Source: Pseudocercospora fijiensis CIRAD86
Taxonomy: Eukaryota; Ascomycota; Dothideomycetes; Mycosphaerellales; Mycosphaerellaceae
Length of the DNA stretch: 64,000 bases
NCBI RefSeq assembly: GCF_000340215.1
Contig: NW_006921542.1
Location: forward strand, 1,516,267 to 1,580,266
Direction of reading: 5' to 3'
Shown: piece by piece, positions 1-11,599 of the stretch
How positions within the stretch are numbered: position 1 is the stretch's first letter
Layout: each line of letters opens with the position of its first letter
Program-made: the position numbers and the translations under genes
Notes under the pieces: generated by a model
What the model was told of the DNA's origin: nothing
The model's input: only the letters and a program-made list of their open reading frames with translations
The model's database searches: none

Positions 1-1016
1 CGCCTAGCGGTATTAGGGCTATAGTAGTAGCTAGTACTAAAGCCGGTATCTAAGCTATCTATAACTTCGACGGTAGTATAGCGAACGGCGACGTAAAGCG
101 GCTAGTATTCGTACGGGCGCCTCCGCGGTTAGCGATAATTTTCGCGAAGTTTCGAGTTGTATTATCGATACGCGTAAGTAAGGCATATCGTTCGGTAATA
201 TTTAGATTCTCCGTATCCTTATTGCGGACTTATAGTATTATTTCTTTACTAAGACCGCGTACTAAGATCTACTTAGCGACGTCCGAAGGGTATTCGGCGT
301 ACCTAATCTCGTATTAGAAGGCAGTATAGTATTCTTAGTAGGTCTTATTTGCTTGCTTAAGTTTATCTAAGTTTAGGTACGTAGTTTGCTTATAGTCGGG
401 GTCGCCGAAACTAGCGTCGAGGGCCTTCTAGATAGTAGCCGTCGTAGTAGTTTCTATATTTTCTAAGAGGCTATAGTAGGAATCGAGGGTAGAGCTACTA
501 AGTAGAGAAAACATAAATCCGGTTTTTAAAGCTTTAGTCGGGTAGTAGTCGGCGTTAGCGAGAAAGCGGATCTTAACCTATATCTTAAATTCCTCGTATA
601 CTTTACGCTTACCGGTAAAGCGTTCGGGGTCGCTAAGCTTCTTACTCTTATTCGAAGTAGGTATAAATAGGTAAGAAGCGGGTACCGTAGCGTCTAGGCG
701 AGTAAAGGCGAGCTACGACTAGAGGCGGCCTACCTCGTCTTCTTTTTCTACGATAGAAGTATTCGCGTCGTTAAGAGCCGTACTAAGGCTAGTACGGGAG
801 ACCGAGAGGAAACGAGTAGTATCTTTATAAGCCTTAAGTAGGTTAGCGAGTAGTTCTAGGTCGGTAGCGTAGGCGTAATCTAGCTACTCGCGCGTAGCGG
901 GGATTTTATTCTATACTAAGCTTAAAAAATCGGGTACTTCGTTAGCTCTTGTATTTTAAATATATTCGTCGGGCGTATCTATCTTAATAGAGGCGTTTTT
1001 TTAAGGCAGTTTGTAA
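1..1016 (-). pseudogene. Decayed gag region of D1
   Basis: This is the internal sequence next to the 5' LTR of a gypsy element, the position of gag. It is shared by D1, D2 (4285-5164) and D3 (56487-57501). No open frame survives and I could not recognise a zinc knuckle here, so the gag assignment rests on position alone. The spacing to the LTR is conserved in all three copies. Confidence 0.55.
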
Positions 1017-1720
1017 TATAAGGGTCGGAGGCTAAGTAGTAAGAATATATACGAAACTTTAAACTAAACTAAAGGGAATACTAAATTAATATAGCTGCTA
1101 TCTATATAAGACGAACTACGAAGAAAGGAAGAAGGGTACCTTAGAGGGAGAGCCCCTTCCTTAGTATTCCGCCCTACGGCCGTCTAGCGCGTCCGACGCG
1201 TAAGCGTAAGTACGTATATCCTACTTGCTAACTTCTTAGCAAACTTCTACTTTTAGGTCCTTCTCTACGCGCTAAGTACGCGCGCGCGTATCCCGCTTAT
1301 CCGCTATCTCGTAGCGCCTTTATCTCCTAGCTAACTTGCGTAGCGCGTATATACGAACTCGTTTAACCGCTCTTAAGTAAATATATTTCTCCTAGCTCTT
1401 CCCCACTTTCCGGTTCCTTCCTACTACTCGGATCTGTCCTACGACTCTATATATCTCGCTTACTATCGTCCGTATACGCGTACGCGTAGTTTAGTATAGT
1501 CCCGTCGTTTGTATATTAATATATAACGTATTGTTATACTATATATAGCCTCCGCGGGAGTCCCTAAGATGTTACGTTATACGGCTAAATAGGCGGCTAA
1601 CTAGGCGACCTGCTTTACTAGGGGCCCCTACTACTAAGGCAACTTAAATCCGATATTACTTTATAGTATAGCGGCTAGCTTATAGGACTTGTCGGTGCTT
1701 TCTAGGCAGCTACTATAATA
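1017..1720 (-). repeat. LTR of D1 (704 bp)
   Basis: It is a 704-bp long terminal repeat, the same length as both LTRs of D3 (51489-52192 and 57502-58205). The outer ends are RIP-altered forms of the usual TG...CA (here TA...TA). It is the 5' LTR because the gag remnant lies directly to its left on the minus strand. Confidence 0.88.
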
Positions 1721-2403
1721 CTAGGATACTCTTCTCGTACTTTTTATACTCTTTTCTAATACCTTACCTATAAGCGCTCCGCGATAACCGAGTAAATATA
1801 AGCTATAGGGTTTCCGCTCGGTACCTTAGCCTCCGAGATAGGGCAGAGTTAAATTTAGAGCGATAGCTGGCACTCGTAGCTAGTATATAGAGACGATAGT
1901 AGGCCTTTCCCTACTAAATAACTAGCTTGTTTAGTATAGCCTACCTAATATTTCTTATATTTACTAGTAATAGGCCTAGGTTACTTATGAGATTACTATA
2001 GCTAGTAAAGGCATTACTAAAGAATATCTATACTATAGTAGGATACTATTATTACGCCGGCTATTTATTAAAAGGAGGCTTTCGCCTATTACTATACTAG
2101 CTATATATACCGGCTATATTTCAAACTTTGCCGTACCTGCCTTTTTTAGCCGTACCTACCTTCTTTCCTTACTCTAGTATTACTATAGTATAGGCTTACG
2201 CGACGCTTACTCTATTACCTAGCGATATCCCGATACTACCTCTCTCGCTATATTTAACCTTCCTATCGATACCTATATCTCTACGCTCTATATCTACTAC
2301 CTCCGTAATACCCTCGCTCCGCGCGCGCCTTTATATACCTTTATAACGCACTTTTTTTCTTAATTCGACGACTTTTATAATACTAAGTCTACTTAACTAA
2401 GTT

Positions 2404-3181
2404 ACGACGCCTCGTAAGAAGAGACCTACTACTTCTACGGGTCGTAATAAGACCGGAAATAGTAGAACGAGTATAGTACATTAACGTAAGAAGGCTACTA
2501 CTACTACTAGCTCCCGTACTAGAAAGGGCGTCGCGAGTAAGGCTCCGCGTAAGACAACGGCGGGTAAGGCTCTACGTAAGACGATAACTAGCGCTTCTGC
2601 TACTAGTAGTAACAATCGTACGAAGCGTCGATAGCGTCTAGGAAGTAAGTCCTATTTATAGCCGGTAGCGTAGCCGGTAGCGTAGCCGGCATTCTTACTA
2701 TCTTTTTACTATTCCTTTATTAGCCGTAGCCCTCCGTAAGATTCGGAATCATTAGAAGAGTTCTAATCTCCTAATTCGTAAAGCTCCTTTCTAACGACTT
2801 GTTCGCGAAATTGCTTAGGAGTATAGAACGGACCTTCGCTTCTAAGCCTCCGCGATAGGCGCCCTTTAAGAGGCTATAGAAGCCTACCTAGTTCCTATCT
2901 TCGAATGTATATTTCTATTCTACCTCTTTTCGGACTATACTAATACTATTATAGCGGTTAACCTTATAGCTATCTACGCGAAGCGTATAACGATTATAGA
3001 TAAGGATTTTAAAGCACTCGATTAGATTCTAAAAGGCTAGAATATCTATATTCGAGATAGACCTAGATAGGATAGATATTCTAGTAGAAAGGATATTCGT
3101 AGTATCGTCTATAAGCTTTTCTATATACGAAATAGACCGCTATTATACGGCGCTATATACCGCGCTCTAAATACTCTCTAA
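2404..3181 (+). pseudogene. Histone H3-like variant gene with two introns, RIP-inactivated (copy a)
   Basis: The first exon (from about 2404 to 2644) encodes some 80 residues rich in Lys, Arg, Thr and Ser, such as RKKATTTT and KAPRKTTAGKALRK. A GTAAGT donor at 2645 and an AG at 2723 bound intron 1. Splicing restores frame and gives G-T-V-A-L-R-K-I-R, the start of the H3 alpha-N helix. Exon 2 (2724-2906, 183 bp) continues with PFxRLVREIA, TDLRFxASAIGAL and EAYLV, which are H3 fold signatures (x marks a TAA or TAG at a former Gln). Intron 2 (2907-2954, 48 bp) starts GTATAT, holds a TACTAAT branch site and ends TATAG. Exon 3 resumes with NL-AI-AKRITI and DKDF, the H3 C-terminal helix, then runs about 55 further residues to TAA at 3179-3181. 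Canonical H3 has 136 residues, a tail beginning ARTKQTARKS and no such extension. The core is H3-type (LRF, not the LRW of CENP-A). The start codon is not visible. Stops are RIP products. Confidence 0.85.
2659..2690 (+). repeat. 12-bp tandem repeat inside intron 1 of the H3-like gene
   Basis: The unit TAGCCGGTAGCG is repeated 2.7 times within intron 1. R1b has 1.6 units at the same place (44461-44480). The reverse complement is iterated at 3268-3305 and again at 4081-4102, so the motif flanks the rest of the gene in inverted orientation. Confidence 0.8.
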
Positions 3182-3267
3182 GTATATATATATATAGTAT
3201 AGTATACTTTATTAGCCGTACGGAATAGAAGTCTTCGAAAATACCGTTAGTACTGAGGACTAAAAAG

Positions 3268-3305
3268 GCCGGCTACGCTACCGGCTACGCTACCGGCTAC
3301 GCTAC
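3268..3305 (-). repeat. 12-bp tandem repeat downstream of the H3-like gene (inverted orientation)
   Basis: The unit CCGGCTACGCTA is repeated about three times, 87 bp after the stop codon. It is the reverse complement of the intron 1 array. A shorter copy lies at 4081-4102. The counterparts in R1b are decayed (near 45057 and 45836). Confidence 0.8.
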
Positions 3306-4284
3306 TAGGTTTTTTAAAGAACTAAAAGAAGATATATATTCCGGTTGATTTATATTAGTTTAGATTTTTATAAAAAGAAAATAGGGAAAAATAAGGAAGG
3401 TTAAAGAGCCTAATGCTTATAGTTATAGGCATTATCCCTGTTTTTTAGACTATATTATATACCTGCCTTCGTAACTCTACCTAATACTCTCCCTAAATAT
3501 CCTTATACTCTATCTACTAGAAATTTAACTAGGTACCTAGACCTGTAGCTACCTCTATATCTTTTACTATCTTCTCTAGGTTAAAGGACTCCTCTATAGT
3601 AGCCTCTACCTCCTTATATAATATAAAGTTACTACCTACCCTATCCTTAATATCTCCTAAAAAACTAAGAGTTCTAAGGAACGAACTAGCATTCGGCCTT
3701 AGTATAGCGAGTAACTAGTAGAACGTTCTATAGAGCTACCTTATAGCTCTTTTATATACTATACCGATACCGAGGGAGGAGCTATCCTAGTACTTAATAT
3801 TAGAGAATAGTTTAGTTAGAAAGTATTAGAACTTCTTAAGGAGGGCTTCTAGGGAAATCGATAAGTTCTACCTAGATCTAGATAATAATATTCTACCGAG
3901 CAGTTAGGGAATTAAATAGCGAGCGAAAGGATAAAAATTCATACCTAATAAGTACAGTTTCTAAACTAAACTATAATAGCTTATATATATATATATATAT
4001 ATGCTTTTAATTAGTTAGTGCCCTTAGCTAATTGTCTATAGATTTAGGGTTATATAAGTACCTTCCTACAACTAAAAAATGCCGGCTACGCTACCGGCTA
4101 CACTCTCGTATCTTATAAAGGGCTTGCTTCGAGTTACGTAGACATTCTTACACTTCTTAGAAACCGATAAATTCTATAGTTCGAACTAGCTAATCCCACA
4201 GTTACTTAGCAAACCAACCTAAACCAAACTAGATCTTCGGCTTAGTAAACTAAACTAAACTAACCCGAACTACTACGGGGTCTA

Positions 4285-5807
4285 TCGCGAAGTTTCGAGT
4301 TATATTATCGATATATATTAGTAAAGCGTATAGTTTAGTAATGTTTAGAGTCTCCGTATCTTTATCGTATACTTATAATATTAGTAATTACTTCCTCGCT
4401 AAGACCGCGTACTAAGATCTACTTAGCGACGTCCGGGAGGTACTCTACGTACCTAATCTCGTATTAGAAGGTAGCGTAGTATTCTTAGTAGGTCTTGTTT
4501 ACTTGCTTAAGTTTATCTAAGTTTAGACGCGTAGTTTGCTTATAGTCTAGGTCGCCAAAGCTAGCGTCGAGAGCCTTCTAGATACTAGTCGTAGTAGTGT
4601 TTTCTATATCTTCTATTAGGCTACGGTAGTAATCGAGGGTAGGGCCGCCGAGTAGAGAGAATATAAATCCGGTCTATAAAGCTTTAGTTAGGTAGTAGTC
4701 GGCGTTAGCGAGGAAGCGGATTTAAACTTATATCTTAAATTCTTCGTATACTTTACGCTTGCTAGTAAAGTGTTATAGATCGCTAAGTTTCTTACTCTTA
4801 TTATATATAGGCGTAAGAAGGTACGAGGTAGGTACCGCGGCGCTTAAGTAAGTAGAGGCGAGCTATAACTAAAGGCGGCCTACTTTGTCTTCTTTTTCTA
4901 TAATAGAGGTATTCGCGTCGTTAAGAGTAGTACTAAGGCTAGTATAAGAGACCGAGAGGAAACGAATAGCGTCTTTATAGGCTTTAAGTAGGTTAGCGAG
5001 TAGTTCTAAGTCTATAGTATAGGCGTAATCTACTTACTCGCGCGTAGTAGGGATCTTCTTTTATACTAGGCTTAAAAAATCGGGTACGTCGTTAGGTATC
5101 TTATTTTAAATCTACTCGTTAGGAGTATCTATCGTAGCGGAGGCGTTTTTGGGGCAGTTCGCAATATAATAGTTAGAGGCTAAGTAGTAAGAATATACGC
5201 CAAACTTTAAACGGAACTAAAGGGAATACTAAATTATTATAGCTACTATCTATATAAGACAAACTATAAACAAAAGAAAGAAGGAGGGCCTTAGAAGGAG
5301 AGCCCCTTCCTAAGTATCCTACTATATAGGCGCTAGACGCGTCCGTCGCGTAAGCGTAGGTATATATATCTTACTTACTTACTCCTAAGTAAACCTCTAT
5401 CTTTAGATCCTTCCCTACGCGGTAAGCGCGAGCGCGCGCGCGAATTCGTTTAACCGTTCTTAGGCAAATATATTTATCCTAGCTCTTCTATATCCTCCGG
5501 CTCCTTCCTACTACTCGAATCTATTCTATAGCTTTATATATCTTACTTGCCGTCGTTTATATACGCGTATACGTCGTTCGGTATAGTCCCGTCGTTTGTA
5601 TATTAAGGTATAACGTATTAATCTACTATATGCGGCCTCCGCGGGAGTCCCTAAGATATTACGTTATACGGCTAAATAGGCGGCTAACTAGGCGACCTAC
5701 TTCGCTAGAGGCCCCTACCGCTAAGGCAACTTAAATCCGATATTACTCTATAGTATAGTAGCTAGCTTATAGGACTTATTAATACGTTCTAGGTAGCTAC
5801 TATAATA
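4285..5807 (-). mobile_element. Family D element, truncated copy D2
   Basis: This is a 5'-end fragment of the D family on the minus strand, homologous to 134-1720 of D1. It keeps the LTR (5165-5807, 643 bp, about 60 bp shorter than the other LTRs because of a deletion near 5435) and about 880 bp of the gag region. It stops abruptly against R1a at 4285 with no second LTR and no target duplication. It is therefore a deletion or recombination remnant rather than a clean insertion. On its right it abuts the helicase pseudogene. Confidence 0.85.
5165..5807 (-). repeat. LTR of D2 (643 bp, internally deleted)
   Basis: It is homologous to the 704-bp D LTRs from end to end, with one internal gap of about 60 bp. 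It is flanked on the left by gag-region sequence, so it is a 5' LTR. Confidence 0.82.
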
Positions 5808-5811
5808 AAAC

Positions 5812-6390
5812 CGATTTTAGCGGCACTCGTATAATAATTATTACCTACGCTATAAGAAAGGATAAGATACGGCCGGTACTACGAAATATTACTAGTTATA
5901 CTTTCTACGTACTATCCTAAAGAGGGCTAAGGTTTCTAATCGCTATAACTATAAGTTCTTTATATATGTTACCGAGTATTATAATTAGAACCTTAATTAC
6001 TTTAATCCCCTTTTAATAATATCCTATAGAGCGAATTCTAATCTTACTCTATATACCGATATTAAGCTAGTACTATAATATATTTTCAAGTACTATTTAA
6101 AAGCTAGGGTTGCTATAAAGCCCTATTTAGAACTTATACGGGATAGGATATCCCGTATCTCTAATAGGAGGCTCTTAGTCTCGTTTGCCGCTAAGCTACT
6201 TAATAACCTAGTTTCTAAAAGAGATTAGTCTATATAAGAGGTTTCGTTTATTCTACTAGGTTATAATTTAGTAGATTATACGTAGTAGTCCGTTAACCTC
6301 GACTATAGACCGTAGGTAGAGCAATAGGTACTATTTAGGCTAAACGACCTTAGCGAGGGGCACCCCTAGCAGACTGCGCGTAGGACGACC
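5812..6390 (+). pseudogene. PIF1-like DNA helicase pseudogene, upstream part
   Basis: Reading through RIP stops in one plus-strand frame gives blocks typical of the large fungal PIF1-like proteins related to Helitron helicases. One block is around 6040-6110 (YRAN then TDIK, then a Tyr/Lys-rich stretch). Another is around 6120-6250 (KPYLELIRDRIS, RRLLVSFAAKLLNNLV). The part with the helicase motifs follows after element A (13136-15330). Element A sits between two copies of CGACC, and removing it joins the halves in one frame. The upstream N-terminal region is missing, cut off by D2. The role in these families is DNA unwinding, in Helitrons for rolling-circle transposition. I cannot tell whether this was a Helitron or a solitary gene. 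Confidence 0.7.
6386..6390. repeat. Target site duplication of element A, left (CGACC)
   Basis: The five bases CGACC lie directly before the left LTR and recur at 13136-13140 directly after the right LTR. This perfect 5-bp duplication is typical of gypsy integrases. Confidence 0.93.
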
Positions 6391-6577
6391 TATAAAGGGC
6401 TACGCCCTAGGTAGAAAGCGCTAGCCTTAGGCATTCGGCCTACGCGACGCTAACCTACTAGTTAGCGCTTAGCGTACTATATAAAACTATTCGGATTTAC
6501 GTAGATAGACTTAGCTCTTTATCGAACCTATTAAGTCTTATATCTAGTATCTACGTACGCGTTACTTACCCGTAATA
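6391..6577 (+). repeat. 5' LTR of element A (187 bp)
   Basis: It is nearly identical to 12949-13135, and the few differences are mainly transitions. It starts TATAAAGGG (ancestral TG start altered by RIP) and ends GTAATA. I could not identify a convincing tRNA primer-binding site in the bases that follow. Confidence 0.93.
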
Positions 6578-6699
6578 TTAGGTTCGATCTTTATTATAGG
6601 AAACGCTAAGGTTTATTAGGAATCCGAGTAAGATAGCTAGGGGAACGCTACGCCTACTATACCTAAGATAACTAGGGATAAGATTTATCGTACCTTCGA

Positions 6700-7860
6700 G
6701 AGTCTCTATACTAGGTAATAAATAATAGAAGCCTAGCTATAAGCTACGCGCTCCGCGCTCTAATACGCGGAAGTATCTCGCTAGGCCGGGTCCACTAAAG
6801 CTAGTATATTACGAGACTAGTCTATAAACGAGATCCTAAATAGACTCCTAGAAACCCTCTCGGCTACTAGCTAAAACGTAACGGCGTTACGCGAATAGAA
6901 GCTACTATTATAGGACGGAAAGGCTAAGACGTTCCGGGACTATATACTACGACTAAGAAGTTCGTACCGAGTTCGTTTCGGGCTAAACCCGAAGCTCTCC
7001 GAAGATTACTACTAGGATATTATTTACGATACCCTACTAGTAAAGGAACGCGCTAGGATACGCTACTTCTAGGAAAGAGGAAGCCTTACGAAAGGAAAGA
7101 ACCCCGAGGCTTTCTTCTAGTAACTCGAGGACGTCTTCGCGGATAGTAATAAAGCTATAAAGGCGCTAGAGCAACTCTAAGCTCTAAGGCACTCTTAGGG
7201 ACAACCTTAGTACGACTACTAGCTAGAATTCGACGGCCTCCTACTAAGTATAGGTAGAGACCGTTAGACCGACGATACGAAAATCGGGTACTTAAAGAAT
7301 ACCTTCTCGAACGCGGCTAAGACCTATACTACCGCTATACTAAAGATTAAGGATTACTACCTCTATATAGAGGAAGTCGAGCGGATTATAGCGAACCTCG
7401 AGACGACGGACTAGTTTAAATAAGCTACGAAACGCTAGTAAGAAAGGAAGAAAGAGGCCGCGAGCCCTACGGTCGTTATCCTACCTTATATAGCTCCTAC
7501 GGCAAACTCGAAGGTCGACTCCGACGGAGATATAGTTATAAACCCCGCTTAAACGAACGCTTTCTATAGAAAGAACCGCGGAGGCTAATAAGGAATAGTA
7601 GGGAAGCCTATAGCTAAATAGGTCGACTCTATAGAGAGAGAGAAACGTAAGGAGAAAAGGCTCTACTTCCGCTATAGAGCGAGCGGACTCTATATTTATA
7701 ACTACCTATATATACCGTAGGTTTAGCCTACTAAGATTAGCGTTACCTCCGTATAACCTATTCTAGAAGATATAGAATAATAGTTAGACTTAAGTAGTTC
7801 CGACTCGGGAAAAGAGTAACTCTCGCTTATAGTTAGGAGTCGAGAGTAGATAGAGTATAA
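6700..7860 (+). pseudogene. gag of element A, decayed
   Basis: The capsid/nucleocapsid region packages the element RNA. No open frame survives. The best marker is a degenerate CCHC zinc knuckle at 7664-7705, read as Y-x2-R-x4-L-x4-Y. The ancestral form C-x2-C-x4-H-x4-C would give the first and last Tyr by TGC-to-TAC changes, exactly what RIP does. Upstream lies a region with acidic and basic residues typical of gag. Exact limits are inferred. Confidence 0.65.
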
Positions 7861-7899
7861 GTAAAGAAATAGGAAGAAGTTAAAAAGGATATAAATAGG

Positions 7900-10800
7900 A
7901 ACCTTATATATACCGATATAGTCCTCGAAAATAACGTCGGAACTTCTACTCTTATCGACGAAGGATACTAGTACTACGCTACGATTAATACGGGCCTAGC
8001 TAAAGGCCTCGGGCTTAGCTATATTAGCCGTAAGTCCCGGGAAGTAAAAGGAGCGTCGTCTACGATATAAGACGCGAAAATTGTTAGAGTCGTAGCCTTG
8101 TAGATAGAAATTAATAGGTTCCGATAGACAGTATACGCTTATATCGTACCGGGATTAGCTTCCTCTCTTATCCTAGGGAACCTATAGAAGGTATATAATA
8201 AGGTTAGGACCGCGCCCGAGAAGCGATAGTACTACTACGGGAGGGCTCGGTATTAGGTTAAAAAAGGGCGCTATTACCGTAAATTCGATATAAGCGGGAA
8301 TATCGCTACGATCGACGCTATAAGAAGCCTACTTACGGCGATAATCGCCGAGGATATTAAGAAGGCCCTAAAAACGAAGGAATACCTAACGATTAAGGAG
8401 CTAAAGAAGAAACTACCTCTAGAGGTTCGCGATATAGTCGCGCTATTTTACAAAAGGCAAGCCGATAAGTTAGCGCCCTATCGTCCTAGTATCGATTATA
8501 TAATAGAACTCTAAAAAAAACTAGACAGATCCTAGCTATAGCTCCCCTAGGGCCCGCTCTATAGTATATCGAAATAAGAGGTCTTAGTCTTATAAAAGTC
8601 GCTTAACGAACTCTTAAAGATAGAGTTTATAAGACCTATAAACTCTAAAGCGGCGGCGCCTATACTATTCGTTAAGAGACCTAGGGGAGGACTCCGGTTC
8701 TACTACGACTATAGGGCGCTAAACGCTCTTACGAAGTAAGATAGATATCCCTTTCTACTAATCCTAGATACTATAAGGAACCTAACGGAGGCCCGATAGT
8801 TAACTAAGGTTAACGTAGTCTCGGCCTTTTATAAGATAAGAATAGTAAAGGGATACGAGTATTAAATAGCCTTCTATACTAGGCTAGGCTCGTTCGAGTA
8901 GCTAGTATACCCGTTCGGTTTATCCGGAGCCCCGGCTACGTTTTAACGGTATATTAATACTCTCCTATAGGAGTATCTAGACAATTTCGCGTTAGTATAT
9001 ATAGACGACGTAGTTATCTACTCGAGTAGGATAAGAGAAGACTATTTCCGTAAGGTAAGGACCGTTCTTAAGAAGCTTTAGGACGGAGGCCTTTACCTTA
9101 ATTTAAAAAAGAGCGAATTCGCCTAGAAAAAGATTAAGTACCTAGGATTTATCGTCTATACCGATAGAGTAGGAGTATTAGCCGATCCCGAAAAGGTAGA
9201 AGCCGTATAAAAGTAGGTAGTATCTAAGACCTAAAAGGAAGTTCGTCGTTTCTTAGGATTTACGAACTATTACCGTATATTCGTACCGAACTATTCTAAG
9301 ATCTCCGTACTATTAACCGCGCTTACTAGTAAGAGAACCCCGTTCTCCTAGAAGGAAAGAATAGGATAAAGCGTTTAAGACGCTAAAGGATAAATTCTAC
9401 CGTACCCTAGTACTTACCTAGTAGGACCCGTCCCTTCCTACCTTCTTCGAAATAGATTATAGCGGATTCGCAATTAGGGGCGCCCTTATCTAAGAAAAGG
9501 CCGGGATCCGACGACCGGTAGGTTTCTTTTCGAAGAAACTAAATAAGGCGGACATTAACTACGATATCTATAATAAGGAGATACTTATAGTCGTATCTAG
9601 TCTTAAGTTTTAGGATTCCGAGCTAAAGTCGTATAGTTTCTTTATAATTTAGACGGACTATAAGAACCTAGAATACTTTATAGTAAAGCGCTAACTATCC
9701 GAGAGACAAATCCGATAGTAGGAAGAACTAGCTAAATCCTAGTTTACTCTAGTACTACTAGCCGGAAGTCGAGGCTATTCTACTAGATACCTTATTAAGG
9801 AGAGAATAGAATACGTTAGGCTAAGACGACAAGCTTTCGAGGTTCCGAAGATTTCTAGAACCGGACCTCTCTCTAAACTAGCTAGAAAACGTTTTAATTT
9901 CTAGTACTACGATTCGTAACTTCCTACGTATATCCGAGGCGAGCCTATTATCCTTACTCGCAAACGAGATAGAGCCTACGTAGCCCCCGGCGGAAGGCGC
10001 TAAACTATTCTAGGACCTAGAAATAAACGATATATAGAAGGGGATTATCGAGAAAGATATAGTATACTAGATAGTATTACGGAAAGTCCGTAAGGGATCT
10101 AGGATATTATAGCCGGAAATTAAGGTAAAGATTTAGATCGGGAATTATACGACAGACCCTAAGGGGTTTCTATACTACTACGGCAAGCTCTAGGTTCTAG
10201 GAGCCCTAGCTACGATAGAAGCCGAATATAAAGATATAGAGGCTAAAGAACTATAGTAGGATATACTACGTACGAAGATTATCTAGTCGATCTACGACTT
10301 ACCGCTCTATAGTTACCTAGGCCGGGATTCTACTACTTCTATACTAGGTCGCGACTTCTACTAGCCGCTATAGTTAAAACAGGTACGACAATTCCTACGG
10401 AATTATAACTATTAAAAATATAGAGAGAATATAAATACGGCCTCCTAAAACTACTACTAGTACCCGACCGTTTCTTCTAGGAAATCTCGATCGACTTTAT
10501 AACTAACCTATCGGAGTCTAATAGGAACCGATATCTTTAGGTTATTAAGGACCGCCTTAGTTAATAGATTGCCCTTATCGGTACTCCCTTTATAAAAGTC
10601 GAGGAATACGCGGTTTTATTCCTAATATACTAGATTAGGTATTACGGACTACCTCGAGCTATTACTAGCGATAGAGGTACGAATTAGATAAGTAATTTCT
10701 AGAGGGAGATATATCGACTACTTAGCGTAAAGCAAAGGTTAAGCTCCGCTTAGTACCTATAAACCGACGGAGCTCCGGAGCGCGTAAATTAAGATATATA

Positions 10801-11599
10801 GGCTTACCTTCGGAACTATATTAACTAAATATAGTCCGACTAGAACTAATAGCTTCCTACGGCGGAACTAGTATTTAACGGGAGATACTAAGCGGGATTA
10901 GGAATAAGCTGTTTCTTCGCAACTTAAGGTTACGAGTCTACTTCCCTTATTACGCTAGAAGAGGACCTAGCTATCGATAGGCGGTTAACTACGGCGAAAC
11001 GAGCGGAGGAATTTATAGACAAGATTAAGAAGATCTTAGATCTATACTAAGTATAGATCGCGGAGGTAGCGTAGAAATAGGAGGATAGCGCGAACAAAAC
11101 TAGGATAGCGGCGCTAGTATATCGTATCGGAGATAAGGTCTAGCTCGACCTAAGGAATTACTAAACCGATAGACTAAAGAAAAGCCTCGACTCGAGATAT
11201 ACTAAGTATACGGTCGAAGAGGTATTATTACCTATATTAGTACGACTCTCTAGAATACCTAGTAATATTTACCCGGTATTCTATACCGACCTTCTAAGAC
11301 TAGCGAGTAAAGACCCCCTACTAGGGTAGGAAATCGACGACGAATAGCCGGACCCTATTTTATTCGAGACGTATAAAGAATAGTAGGTCGAAGAAATCCT
11401 ATATACCGAGAAAAAGGAATAGAGTAGAGGACGAGAAGCGCTAGTAAAGAAGAGCGGCTACTATAAACCTATATAGGAACCCCTAGATTATATCGCAGAT
11501 ACTTTAGCGCTAGACGACTTCTAAGCGAAATATAGACAAATCGAGACAAACGATAGACCTTTAAGAGACTAGGAGAAGAGAGGACAGCGGAGGAAATAA
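7900..11599 (+). pseudogene. pol of element A: protease, RT, RNase H, integrase, chromodomain
   Basis: Domains read through RIP stops are as follows. A retropepsin remnant lies near 7950 (LIDEG in place of L-I-D-S-G). The RT catalytic motif YIDDV is at 8998-9012. The frame shifts near 9358. RNase H begins around 9446 with FEIDYSGFAIRGAL, matching the gypsy D-A-S-x2-A-I-G-G-x-L pattern. The integrase core has its first Asp near 10493 (SIDFI) and its second at 10670 (TSDRGTN). A C-terminal chromodomain (about 11385-11520) is recognisable by GYYKP followed by EPLDYI and a helix ending near 11525. The stop TAA is at 11597-11599. The chromodomain should steer integration to heterochromatin, which fits this location. 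Confidence 0.88.

Larger units (their letters stand above)
1..1720 (-). mobile_element. Family D Ty3/gypsy element, 5' end (copy D1, cut by window edge)
   Basis: This is the 5' LTR plus the start of the internal gag region of a gypsy-type LTR retrotransposon lying on the minus strand. The rest of the element runs off the left edge of the window. It aligns base by base with 56487-58205 of the complete copy D3, and the internal part differs in length by only one base (1016 against 1015). Differences are mostly C/T and G/A, as expected from RIP. The five bases after the LTR (CTAGG, 1721-1725) are the expected right half of the target duplication; the left half is outside the window. The element landed in or at the left edge of repeat R1. 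Confidence 0.85.
1721..4284. repeat. Dispersed repeat R1, copy a
   Basis: This repeat of about 2.6 kb aligns along its whole length with 43341-46067 (R1b). The main length difference is an extra block of about 180 bp in R1b near 43644-43825. The left end is set by the D1 insertion and the right end by the truncated D2 copy, so the true ends are unknown. The plus strand carries the spliced histone H3-like pseudogene (2404-3181). The sequence upstream of it (1721-2400) would hold its promoter. The part after 3181 contains a TA run near 3982-4002 and no protein that I recognise on either strand. I found no terminal inverted repeats that would mark it as a DNA transposon. Confidence 0.85.

Noticed and set aside
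2404..3181. CENP-A (centromeric H3) identity for the R1-borne histone
   Set aside because: The long tail fits, but the loop 1 and alpha-2 region reads like conventional H3 (TDLRF) without the longer CENP-A loop and its Trp. I therefore call it H3-like only.
1721..4284. R1 as a terminal-inverted-repeat DNA transposon defined by the 12-bp arrays
   Set aside because: One array lies inside a spliced intron and the others at uneven distances; similarity between R1a and R1b extends well beyond them.
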